From NCBI GenBank assembly GCA_035570275.1, contig DATMNI010000467.1, forward strand, positions 62,001-126,000: a DNA stretch of 64,000 nucleotides. The letters run 5' to 3'. A program made the translations under genes and the position numbers. A model generated the notes under the pieces. It saw nothing but the letters and a program-made list of their open reading frames with translations. It did not search any database and was not told the DNA's origin. Of the stretch, positions 7,443 through 15,166 are shown one piece after another (positions within the stretch are counted from its first letter, which is position 1; every line of letters starts with the position of its first letter). The stretch is from DATMNI01 sp035570275 (GTDB taxonomy: Bacteria; Acidobacteriota; Terriglobia; Bryobacterales; Bryobacteraceae).

Positions 7443-8528
7443 TTAACAACCTGGCCCACAAATTAATCGCTGGAGCGCCCAGTGCGCATGTTCGGCCACA
7501 GCCGGGTCCTGCGACGCGGCCAGCCGCTCCAGGGGCTCGCGGAACTTTGCAAGCCCGGCATTGCCCATCGCCACCGCCACGTTGCGCAGAAAGCCCGCGT
7601 ACCTGGCGCGGGTCACCGGTGTTCCGTGAAACATCGAACGGAATTCCGGCTCGGTGACAGCCGCCAGCCGCTCCAGGGGCGGGGCGAACTCACGCGGGGC
7701 GAAGGCGGGCTCGGCTGTCACTGGCGCACGGCGGTTCCAAGGGCAGACATCCTGACAGATGTCACAGCCGAACACATGGCTGCCGATTTCGCTGCGCTGC
7801 GCCTCCGGAACGGTACCACGGAGTTCGATGGTGAAGTACGAAATGCAAAGGCGGGAATCGATGGTGAAGTCGCGACCCAGAGGGTCGCGGCCACCAGGCA
7901 CGATCGCCGCCGTCGGGCAGGCGTCGATGCAGCGCGTGCAGGTTCCACACCGGTCGGGCGGTGGCGGATCCAGGAGGTACCCCGGTTCCATCCGGAGCGA
8001 TACCAACAGCTCCCCCAGAACGAACCAGGAACCGAGCGGCTGGTTGATCAGGCAGGTGTTTTTGCCGATCCACCCCAGCCCCGCCATGCGCGCGTAGGAG
8101 CGCTCCAGCAACGGCGCGGTGTCGACGCAGATCTTCGACTCGTAGCCGGGACCGGTGCGCTGGCGCAATACGCCGTCGAGCTGTTCCAGGCCTCGCCGCA
8201 CCACGTCATGATAATCGGCGCCCCAGGCGTAGCGTGAGATCCAGGCGCGTTCGCGGTCGTTCCACTGCGTGGAATAGGGCCAGGGCGTTTGGTAGAGCTT
8301 GCCGACGCAGATCATGGATTGTGCCGATGCCAGCAGGTTCCGCGGGTCGTCGCGCACGCCGGCACGGCGGTCGGTCAGGTAGCGCATCTCGCCGGCGAAG
8401 CCCGCGGCCACCCACTCGTGATACCGGGCGCGGTCCGTAGACGGTACGGCCGCCGCCACGCCCGCCAGCTCGAAGCCGCAAGCGCGCGCCAGTTGGCGAA
8501 CCGTGCCGGTATCGAGCGCGGCCGTCAA
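7443..8528 (-). CDS. queG: Epoxyqueuosine reductase
   Basis: This 361-residue cobalamin and iron-sulfur enzyme performs the last step of tRNA queuosine synthesis in the cytoplasm. The catalytic Asp region VDTAPLLERSYARMAGLGWIG is present, as are two ferredoxin-type clusters, CGTCTRCIDACPT and CDICQDVCPWN. A HEAT-like C-terminal region follows. Two oddities are tied to repeats. About eight residues (GGRDPLGR) between ACPTAAIV and the DSRLCISYFTIE strand come from an inserted palindrome at 7869-7894. The last residues (CGPGC) and the stop codon come from another repeat. Its start overlaps the stop of the upstream MutS-like gene as ATGA. Confidence 0.93.
   Translation of the reverse strand: MTAALDTGTVRQLARACGFELAGVAAAVPSTDRARYHEWVAAGFAGEMRYLTDRRAGVRDDPRNLLASAQSMICVGKLYQTPWPYSTQWNDRERAWISRYAWGADYHDVVRRGLEQLDGVLRQRTGPGYESKICVDTAPLLERSYARMAGLGWIGKNTCLINQPLGSWFVLGELLVSLRMEPGYLLDPPPPDRCGTCTRCIDACPTAAIVPGGRDPLGRDFTIDSRLCISYFTIELRGTVPEAQRSEIGSHVFGCDICQDVCPWNRRAPVTAEPAFAPREFAPPLERLAAVTEPEFRSMFHGTPVTRARYAGFLRNVAVAMGNAGLAKFREPLERLAASQDPAVAEHAHWALQRLICGPGC
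7869..7894. repeat. Palindromic repeat inserted in frame within queG
   Basis: The 26 bases GTCGCGACCC...GGGTCGCGGCCAC are identical over 25 bp to 5258-5282. They can form an 8-bp hairpin. In the minus-strand queG frame they encode GGRDPLGR, just where other QueG proteins have a short loop between the first Fe-S cysteine motif and the CISY(F/L)TIE strand. Confidence 0.8.
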
Positions 8529-10393
8529 ATCTCCAATCCCACCTGCCGCATCAACTCGATGGCGTTGCTCTTGCGCACCACGCCGGGCCGCATACGGTAG
8601 TCGAAGCGGATCTCGCCGTTCTCGATCTGGTCCTCGAAGTGGACGTTGGCGGCGCGGTTCCCCAGCGCCTCCGCGACCTCTGCCAGCGCCAGGTCGTGCG
8701 TGGTGATGAGCCCGATGGCGCCCCGCGTCACCAGGCTGCGCACCAGAGCCTCGGCTCCAATGCGGCGGTCATGCGAATTGGTGCCGTGCAGGAACTCATC
8801 GATCAGGAACAGCACCGGCAGCTTTTGCGCCGTCAGGTCGAGGATCTGGCGCAGGCGCAGAATCTCGGCGTAGAAACGCGAAACGCCGCCCTGCAGCGAG
8901 TCCGAAACACGGATGGACGCTCCCACCGCCAGCGGCGAAATCCGCAGCCGCCGGGCGCGGACCGGTGCGCCGGCCTGGGCAAGAACGGCGTTGACCCCAA
9001 GGGTCCGCAGCATAGTGCTCTTGCCCGACATGTTGGAGCCGCTGACCACCAACAGCCGCAGTTCGCCGCCGATTCGCACGTCGTTGCGGACCACGCGGTC
9101 ATCGGCGAGCAGTGGGTGGCCAATGGCTTCGGCCTCCAGGTAGGGCGCGGTGTGGCCTGATACCGGGCTTGACTCCGGGCCTGATTCCGGGGTGAATTCG
9201 GGAAACGGGTCGGCCGGATGTTCGAAGGCGTGGCTGGCAAGTGAGCAAAGCGCCTCCAGGTCTCCGGCAGCCTTGAGCCAGCGGCGTACCACGGCCCCGG
9301 AGTGGCGGCGCCAGTCTTCCACTTTCAGCGCCAGGTGCGGCGTCCAGAGAATGAAGATCTCCATCACGCGGACGAAGACGTTGTCGCGCGAATCCAGGTA
9401 TTCCATCAGCCGCTTGAGCCGGGCCAGCCGTTTGGACGGCGGCTCGCCTGCGGAATCGAGCGAGGCGCGCAGTTCGGCCAGCAGCGGCGATTGAAACCGT
9501 TCCTTCTCCACCCGGCAGAGCACTTCGGAGAGCAGTCCCAGTTCATGCGAGGCTTCTTCCACGGCTGCGGTCACGGCGCCGAAGAGGCGGCGTTTGCTGT
9601 AAAGGAACCATCCGTTCACCACCAGCGCCACCAGCAAGCCATCGCGCACCAGCGACGCCGTGGCTTCGGTGGTGCGCCATAACCCGGCGCCATACACCAC
9701 CATGGCGCACAGGGCGGCGAACCCGGCATAGCCCAGGACGGTGAAGATCCAAACTTGCACGAGCAGCCCGCGGCCCTGCAGAATCGGCGGTGCTTCGCCC
9801 CATGCCGCCAGCGCGATGGGCTCCACGCCGGTGCGCGCTTCTTCCGCCAGCACCGCCAGTTCCTCGCGCAGGTCCACGCGGGGGCGCAACTCATTCACGG
9901 CTTCCTGCCGGGCGCGAACGGTGGCCGGGGTGGCCGGATTCATGAGCCAATTCGCCAGCGTGTCCTCGCCGATGCGCGTACGGGCCGTCGAAAGCAACTC
10001 GAAGACCGAGCCTTTGCCAAACAGGTCCAGGTCGACCGCGTAGGGGTGGGCGGGGTCCAGGTAGCGGTCGCCCGGTTCGCCGGTCCCGATCCACTTCCCG
10101 TCCAGGCGCGCCAGGCCTTTGTCGAAGAATCGTTGGGCGCGCCGCCGCCGTTCGATGACGCGCAGCAGGCGCTCGTGAATGACGATCAGGGCCACGAAAA
10201 CGGCGGCGGGAACCAGCACCCACAGAATCGAGAACGCCTGCCGGGCCAGTGCCAGCCAGACCATGGCGAGGGCCCACACCACGGCCGCCAGGCGCGCGTA
10301 AGAGAGCCGCTGGTTGCGTTGTTCGCGCTGGGCGATTTCGGCGCGGCGTTCCTGCAGCAACTGGGAGTAGAGCTTGCGGGGGTCTGGACTCAT
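8525..10393 (-). CDS. Membrane-associated MutS-like ATPase
   Basis: A 622-residue protein with a C-terminal MutS ATPase core: Walker A GSNMSGKST at about residue 449, Walker B and the DEFLHGTN segment, and the signature loop followed by ITTHD. The mismatch-recognition domain I of MutS is absent. Instead there are hydrophobic segments near residues 32-68 and 212-258, so the protein is probably membrane-anchored. It resembles the roughly 600-residue MutS-related proteins of Bacteroidetes and Acidobacteria, whose function is unknown. It overlaps queG by 4 bp and is probably co-transcribed. Confidence 0.85.
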   Translation of the reverse strand: MSPDPRKLYSQLLQERRAEIAQREQRNQRLSYARLAAVVWALAMVWLALARQAFSILWVLVPAAVFVALIVIHERLLRVIERRRRAQRFFDKGLARLDGKWIGTGEPGDRYLDPAHPYAVDLDLFGKGSVFELLSTARTRIGEDTLANWLMNPATPATVRARQEAVNELRPRVDLREELAVLAEEARTGVEPIALAAWGEAPPILQGRGLLVQVWIFTVLGYAGFAALCAMVVYGAGLWRTTEATASLVRDGLLVALVVNGWFLYSKRRLFGAVTAAVEEASHELGLLSEVLCRVEKERFQSPLLAELRASLDSAGEPPSKRLARLKRLMEYLDSRDNVFVRVMEIFILWTPHLALKVEDWRRHSGAVVRRWLKAAGDLEALCSLASHAFEHPADPFPEFTPESGPESSPVSGHTAPYLEAEAIGHPLLADDRVVRNDVRIGGELRLLVVSGSNMSGKSTMLRTLGVNAVLAQAGAPVRARRLRISPLAVGASIRVSDSLQGGVSRFYAEILRLRQILDLTAQKLPVLFLIDEFLHGTNSHDRRIGAEALVRSLVTRGAIGLITTHDLALAEVAEALGNRAANVHFEDQIENGEIRFDYRMRPGVVRKSNAIELMRQVGLEI

Positions 10394-10526
10394 CGGCTTC
10401 CCTCATTGTCGCGCGTCGCGGCGCGGAGGGCGGGAGAGTTCGCGCCAAAATCGCGGTTGGCCTTGCCCAGCCTGGTCCGCCAGGGCGGCCCGGCTACAGG
10501 ATTGTACGCGTCGGCGAGCCCGGTTC

Positions 10527-10763
10527 CTACGGCTTCAACCAGCGGTCCACCTTCTGCATCAGGTCGTCTTCGTGGGCCACATAGGTACCGACATGGTAGT
10601 CGACAATCCTGCCCTGCGTATCGATGAACGCGTTGCGCGGGACTCCCTCGCCCGAAAAGAACTGGGATCTTTTGAGCGCGGCCAGCCGGGAATCCTGCAC
10701 GGTGAGTGCGATCACCTGCAACTGGCCCGGATAACGGTCCACGAGTTCCGGAATGGATTTGTC
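10527..10763 (-). pseudogene. C-terminal remnant of a TlpA/thioredoxin-fold protein
   Basis: About 78 codons encode the last half of a thioredoxin-like protein: IPELVDRYPGQLQVIALTVQD, then the cis-proline region GVPRNAFIDTQGRIVDY, ending DLMQKVDRWLKP. Reading further upstream the frame hits TAG at 10764-10766 immediately before the homologous segment. The N-terminal half with the CxxC active site is missing. A GTG at 10742 could start a 71-residue product, but without the redox motif it would not be functional. Confidence 0.65.
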
Positions 10764-10778
10764 CTACCATATGAGAGC

Positions 10779-11147
10779 GTGAAGACCGCACTCTGTTCTC
10801 TGACGTTCCCCTCCAGCCTGGCCGCTCAGCAGGTGCTGGCCGACCGTGGGTTGCCTCCGGACAAACTCGTTTCCCAATCCATCGAACTGGCCGGCAAGGG
10901 ATTTCTGGGCGGGCCGTTTCGTGTATGCCGGGAGGTGTTGTTTTGCCTGCCCGCCACCGATCGTCCGCAAGCGGCATGCCCGTTGGATACCACCCGGTCG
11001 CCGGCCGCGGCTCCGTCAAATTCCGGCGACCGCTGGCGCCCGTTCCACCAGACGGCCATGCCGAAAGGATTCGCCGAGGCGGCGGCCGAGCAGATGCCGA
11101 TCAGCGTGCAGGTTTCGGCTCACCGGCTGGACCGGCGGGCGGACTGA
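10779..11147 (+). CDS. Possible small hypothetical protein
   Basis: An open frame of 122 codons from a GTG at 10779 ends two bases before the ATG of the next gene, as expected for an operon partner. The first 50 residues (KTALCSLTFPSSLAAQQVLADRG) look protein-like. The middle is rich in Pro, Ala and Thr and less convincing. No family is recognised. It begins directly at the break of the thioredoxin remnant, so it could also be a damaged gene. Confidence 0.35.
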   Translation: MKTALCSLTFPSSLAAQQVLADRGLPPDKLVSQSIELAGKGFLGGPFRVCREVLFCLPATDRPQAACPLDTTRSPAAAPSNSGDRWRPFHQTAMPKGFAEAAAEQMPISVQVSAHRLDRRAD

Positions 11148-11149
11148 CC

Positions 11150-11998
11150 ATGCTGCTCCGAATCACTGCGTCGCGTCACTCGGCCTTCTACAGCCCGCTG
11201 CTGAGCTGCGTCGAATTCCTCCGGCGGGACGGCCACGATGCCGTGTACAACGTTCTCCGGCCCGGGCAAAAGAGCCACCTCCTGCTCGGTAACGGCGAGG
11301 TGGACGTCATGCAATCGGCAGTGTCCTCGAACTGGAAATTGATGGATCGCGGGATTACGCCGCTGCCGGTTCATTTCGCCCAGATCAACCGGCGCGACGG
11401 GTTCTTTCTGGTGGGCCGCGAACCGGACGCCGCATTCGATTTTCGCAAGCTGGAAGGCGTCACGCTGCTGGCCGACCACGGGCTGCAGCCGCTGGTGATG
11501 CTGAAATACGCCGTCCGGCACAACGGCGCCGATTGGAGCCGAATCCGGGTGGTGGATGGCGGATCGCCGTTGGAGATGGCTGCCCTCTTCAGAGCTGGCA
11601 CCGGTGATTACGTGCACCTGCAAGGCCCGACTATGAGTGAGATTGTAGCTTCGGTTGGGGCCGCCGTGCCGCCGGTGGCGTTCAGCAGCCTCTGCTGCGC
11701 GCGGCGGTTCCAGGAGACCCCGGCCTACCGGCTGTTTCTGCAGGCCTACGGCCTGGCGCGGGAGTGGGTGCGGACGGCCTCGCCCGAAGCCGTTGCAGCG
11801 GCGGAGGCGGCGTTCTTTCCGCAAGTGCCCGCCGCGGCGCTGGCGGACGCCGTCCGGCGGTATCAAGCTCTGGGATGCTGGGATGGCGGCATTGAGATCC
11901 CGCGGGACCTCTACGAACAGGCTCTGAACGTGTTCGAATCCGAGGGCGAACTGGGCACTCGGCATCGGTTTGAAGAGGTGGTGGGGGGCTCACTCTAG
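11150..11998 (+). CDS. NMT1/THI5-like substrate-binding-type protein
   Basis: A 282-residue protein of the periplasmic-binding-protein type II fold, related to NMT1/THI5/SsuA (PF09084). The region from FYSPLLSCVEFLRRDGHDA through LLLGNGEVDVMQSAVSSNW and FFLVGREPDAAFDFRKLEGV follows the fold's order. No signal peptide or lipobox is present and no ABC permease or ATPase is nearby, so a cytoplasmic enzyme or sensor role is as likely as transport. The start ATG lies two bases after the preceding frame's stop. Confidence 0.7.
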   Translation: MLLRITASRHSAFYSPLLSCVEFLRRDGHDAVYNVLRPGQKSHLLLGNGEVDVMQSAVSSNWKLMDRGITPLPVHFAQINRRDGFFLVGREPDAAFDFRKLEGVTLLADHGLQPLVMLKYAVRHNGADWSRIRVVDGGSPLEMAALFRAGTGDYVHLQGPTMSEIVASVGAAVPPVAFSSLCCARRFQETPAYRLFLQAYGLAREWVRTASPEAVAAAEAAFFPQVPAAALADAVRRYQALGCWDGGIEIPRDLYEQALNVFESEGELGTRHRFEEVVGGSL

Positions 11999-12223
11999 CG
12001 TTTTTCCAAGGTCTCCCGAGGTCCCGCTTGATGCGACGCCAGAGACCTCGAAGCCGGCGGGCGGTGAACCGTATTGTCGCCTCTAACGCCAACCGTTTGC
12101 GGCACCGTTTGCGGCAACCGTTGCGGCAACCGTTGCGGCAACCGTTTGCGTGGCGGTCCCCGGCGTCGTCATCGTAGGATACGGACAGGTGGCGGTACAA
12201 TAGGCGGCGGGAAGGATGGTACT
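11999..12223. repeat. Intergenic region with tandem GGCAACCGTTGC repeats
   Basis: From 12089 to 12150 the unit GGCAACCGTTTGC or GGCAACCGTTGC occurs five times with slight variation. Each unit contains the palindrome GCAACCGTTGC, so the array can form alternative hairpins. It lies 75 bp upstream of the PH-domain gene and could be a regulatory site or a slipped-strand array. Nothing else is seen. Confidence 0.6.
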
Positions 12224-12679
12224 GTGTCAGACCTCACGATTAAGCCGACGGCGAAATTCCTCAAGGCAGGAACAGTGGTATCGGTGCTGGTGGTTCTGGC
12301 GCTGGAGATAGAATGCCTCACGTCCTGGAAGGAAGAGGTTGACAAGGTTGGGGCATGGCTGATGATCCTGCCTGCGCTGCTGCTGTTGTGGCCTGCGGCG
12401 CGTGCGATGCGCCGTCAGTTGACCACCATCACCCTCACCGCCGACCGCCTGCGCTTGGAAACCGGAGCGATCTCCAAGACTACGCGGACCGTACAGCTTT
12501 CCAAACTGCAGGACGTGCGGGTGGATCAGGGTCTCATGCAGCGCATCTTCGGTGTGGGCGATCTCTCCATCGAGACCGCCGGGCAAAGCAGCCGTGAGAG
12601 CATCCACAACGTGGATAATCCGCACGCGCTGGCGGACGAGATCATGAACCGTGCTCAGAAAGGGGCAACATCAGGGTGA
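12224..12679 (+). CDS. bPH2 domain membrane protein (YdbT/YdbS-like)
   Basis: A 151-residue protein from a GTG at 12224, with GGAAGG ten bases upstream. Two hydrophobic segments (residues 15-35 and 45-65) precede a bacterial PH2 domain (PF03703): ITLTADRLRLETGAISKTTRTVQLSKLQDVRVDQGLMQRIFGVGDLSIETAG. The PIPLSKIQDV-like element and the GxG turn are conserved. The family's role is unknown. Its stop overlaps the GTGA start of the SDR gene. Confidence 0.8.
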   Translation: MSDLTIKPTAKFLKAGTVVSVLVVLALEIECLTSWKEEVDKVGAWLMILPALLLLWPAARAMRRQLTTITLTADRLRLETGAISKTTRTVQLSKLQDVRVDQGLMQRIFGVGDLSIETAGQSSRESIHNVDNPHALADEIMNRAQKGATSG

Positions 12680-13434
12680 GCGAGAAGCTGAAGGGCAGGA
12701 ACGCGGTCATCACGGGCGCGAGCAAGGGCTTGGGCAGGGCCATGGCCTTGGCGTTGGCAGCGGACGGGGCAGGCGTCGCGCTGGTTTCCAGGAACCGCGA
12801 ACAACTGGAAGGCGTGGCGGCTCAGATTGCGGCGGCTGGCGGCGTGGCCGGCGTTTTTCAGGCTGATGTGACCAACGAAGAGCAGGTGCGCGGCGTGGAA
12901 CGGGAGATTGTGGCGCGTTTCGGCAAGGTGAACATCCTGATCAACAACGCCGGCATCAACGTGCGCAAGCCGGTGACGGATTTCACGCTGGAAGAATGGC
13001 GGTCGGTGGTGGACACCAGCCTGACTGCGGCGTTTCTGATGTGCCGCTCGTTCGTCCCGCATATGACCGGCCAAGGCTACGGCCGGATCGTGAACATGAC
13101 CTCGATCATGAGCTGGGTTTCGCTGCCGGGCCGCGCGGCCTATTCGGCCGGCAAGGCGGGGTTGCTCGGCATGACGCGCGCCCTGGCGCTGGAACTGGCG
13201 CCGGAGGGCATCACGGCCAACGGCATCAGCCCTGGCCCGTTCGCCACCGAGATGAACCGTCCGCTGATGGAGAATGCCGAGTTGAACGCGCAGTTCCTCG
13301 CCGGCGTACCGCTGGGGCGCTGGGGCAAGGTAGAGGAAATCGGGCAACTGGCGGTGTATTTGTGCTCGGACGATGCGGGGTTCATCACGGGAACGGACAT
13401 TCTCATCGATGGAGGCTGGTGCGCGCGTTGAAAA
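12676..13434 (+). CDS. SDR family oxidoreductase
   Basis: A 251-residue classical short-chain dehydrogenase. The cofactor motif TGASKGLG, the NNAG motif, a catalytic Ser (TSIMSW), YSAGK with Tyr and Lys, and the C-terminal IDGGWCAR are all present. It is closest in style to gluconate 5-dehydrogenase and 3-oxoacyl-ACP reductase types. The substrate is unknown. The GTG start overlaps the TGA of the PH-domain gene by 4 bp (GTGA), so the two are coupled. It is followed by a TCAGC-type hairpin repeat. Confidence 0.9.
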
Positions 13435-13440
13435 CAAGCG

Positions 13441-13537
13441 GTCAGCTATCAGCTATCAGCGCTCAGCTTGAACCATCGCGGCGCGCGCCCGGAGGCGTTG
13501 CCTTAGCTGATAGCTGACGGCTGATTGCTGATAGCTA
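13441..13537. repeat. TCAGC-family imperfect palindrome, copy 1
   Basis: GTCAGCTATCAGCTATCAGC on the left arm pairs with GCTGATAGCTGACGGCTGA on the right around a GC-rich core (GCGCGCGCCCGGAGGCG). It fills the gap between the convergent SDR and NtrC-type regulator genes and may terminate both. Confidence 0.8.
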
Positions 13538-13540
13538 TTC

Positions 13541-14992
13541 TCACCCTTCCGAGCGCTTCCGTATCTTGATGTCCAGCCGTTTGATTTTCTGGTTTAGAGT
13601 GGACAGCGGCACATGCAGGCTCTCGGCGGCGTCGGTCTGGCTCCAGGTGCACTGCTCCAGACGCTTGAGGATCACGCCCCGTTCGAAATCGTTGACGATT
13701 TCAAAGAGCGAGGCGTCGGCCGGCAGCGGCACACCCTCGCCGCGGTGCAGGCGGATGCCATTGGCCTGCAGAATGGTTTCGGGCAGCACGTCCACCGGGA
13801 CCGAGGATTCCGCCGCAAGGACCACGGCCCGTTCCACCACGTTCTCCAGTTCGCGGACGTTGCCGGGCCAGGAATGCTCCATCAGCACCTGCATCGCCTC
13901 GGGCTGAAAATGCAGGATGGATTTGCCGGACGTGTCCAGATACTTGCTGTTCTCGCGGCAATAGTAGGTGAAAAAGTGCTCCGCCAGCAGCGGAATGTCT
14001 TCCTTGCGGTCGCGCAGGGATGGCAGGGCCACGTTGATCACGTTGAGCCGGTAATAGAGGTCCTCGCGGAATTTGCCCTCTTTCACCAGCAGCGCCAGAT
14101 CGGCATTGGTGGCCGCCAGGATGCGGACATCCACCTTGACTGGATCGGTGGCGCCCAGCGCGGTGAATTCCTTCTCCTGAATCACGCGCAGCAGCTTGAT
14201 CTGCGTTTCCGGGCCCAGGGTGCCGATTTCATCGAAGAATATGGTCCCGCGGTCGGCGACTTCGAAATAGCCCTTCTTGGTATGGATGGCGCTGGTGAAG
14301 GCGCCCTTCACGTGGCCGAAGAGGGTGGATTCCAGCAACTCCGGGGGCAGCGATCCGCTGTTGACCGCCACGAACATATGGTCGGCGCGGGGCGAGTTGG
14401 AGTGGATGGCCTTGGCGACCAGTTCCTTGCCGGTGCCGGTCTCACCGGTGATGAGAATGGTGGAGCGGCTGGAGGCGACCTGGCCCACCAGATCCAGCAT
14501 CTTCACCATGCGCTCGCTCTTGCCGATGATGTTGGGGAAGCTGTAGCGCTGCTTCAGGGCGCGTTTGAGATGGGTGTTTTCGTATTCCAGGCGCCGCCGC
14601 GCGATCATGCGGTCGATCTCGATAATGAGCTTGTCGTTCTCCCAGGGCTTGGAAAAGTAATCGTTGGCGCCCAGCTTCAGTGCCTGGACCGCGGCCTCCA
14701 CCGAACCGTAGGCCGTGATCATGAAGATGGGGGTCTCTTTGTCGCGCTGACGGACTTCCTCGATCACTTCCATGCCGGATTTGTCGGGCATCATGAGGTC
14801 TAGCAGCACCAGGTCGTAGGCGCCGGCCTCCATCTTCTGGAGGCCCTCGGTAGCGTTCTGCGCCAATTCGACGGCATAGCCTTCGGACAGCAGCAGCAGC
14901 TCAAGGCTCTCGCGGATATCCGCCTCGTCGTCGACTACCAGCACATTGCCTTTGGTTGGGATGGCCGTGGATTGGGAAGCGGGCGTGATCAT
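13541..14992 (-). CDS. Sigma-54-dependent response regulator, NtrC family
   Basis: A 483-residue regulator. Residues 15-130 form a receiver domain (VLVVDDEADIR, phospho-acceptor Asp in LVLLDLMMP, Lys in FSKPW). Residues 155-390 form an AAA+ domain with Walker A GETGTGKE and Walker B TIFFDEIG. A C-terminal Fis-type helix-turn-helix follows (QTDAAESLHVPLSTLNQKIKRL). The loop that touches sigma-54 reads GAFTSA rather than GAFTGA. It lies downstream of the PDZ/PAS histidine kinase on the same strand and is its probable partner. Confidence 0.93.
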   Translation of the reverse strand: MITPASQSTAIPTKGNVLVVDDEADIRESLELLLLSEGYAVELAQNATEGLQKMEAGAYDLVLLDLMMPDKSGMEVIEEVRQRDKETPIFMITAYGSVEAAVQALKLGANDYFSKPWENDKLIIEIDRMIARRRLEYENTHLKRALKQRYSFPNIIGKSERMVKMLDLVGQVASSRSTILITGETGTGKELVAKAIHSNSPRADHMFVAVNSGSLPPELLESTLFGHVKGAFTSAIHTKKGYFEVADRGTIFFDEIGTLGPETQIKLLRVIQEKEFTALGATDPVKVDVRILAATNADLALLVKEGKFREDLYYRLNVINVALPSLRDRKEDIPLLAEHFFTYYCRENSKYLDTSGKSILHFQPEAMQVLMEHSWPGNVRELENVVERAVVLAAESSVPVDVLPETILQANGIRLHRGEGVPLPADASLFEIVNDFERGVILKRLEQCTWSQTDAAESLHVPLSTLNQKIKRLDIKIRKRSEG

Positions 14993-15023
14993 TAAGCGGC
15001 ACTCACTATAATTGGGCGCGCTT

Positions 15024-15137
15024 TGTGGGGCAGATTGTCAATCTGCGGCGGATTGTTAATCCGCCTGGCCGGCAGCACGCATGACCCCGACAGGCGGATT
15101 GCCAATCCGCCGCAGGTTACCAACCTGCCCCACATAT
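15024..15137. repeat. Composite GTGGGG/GGCGGATT palindromic repeat
   Basis: GTGGGGCAGATTGTCAATCTGC and GGCGGATTGTTAATCCGCC units are followed by an inverted set, GGCGGATTGCCAATCCGCC and CAGGTTACCAACCTGCCCCAC. The whole 114 bp is an inverted repeat made of four small palindromes. It separates the kinase gene from the regulator gene. Confidence 0.8.
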
Positions 15138-15166
15138 TTCCCAAAACATTAAGCACGCTACCATTA

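Noticed and set aside
13613..14803. A 396-codon open frame on the plus strand
   Set aside because: It is antisense to the NtrC-type regulator and has the Gln/His/Gly-rich composition of a high-GC shadow frame.
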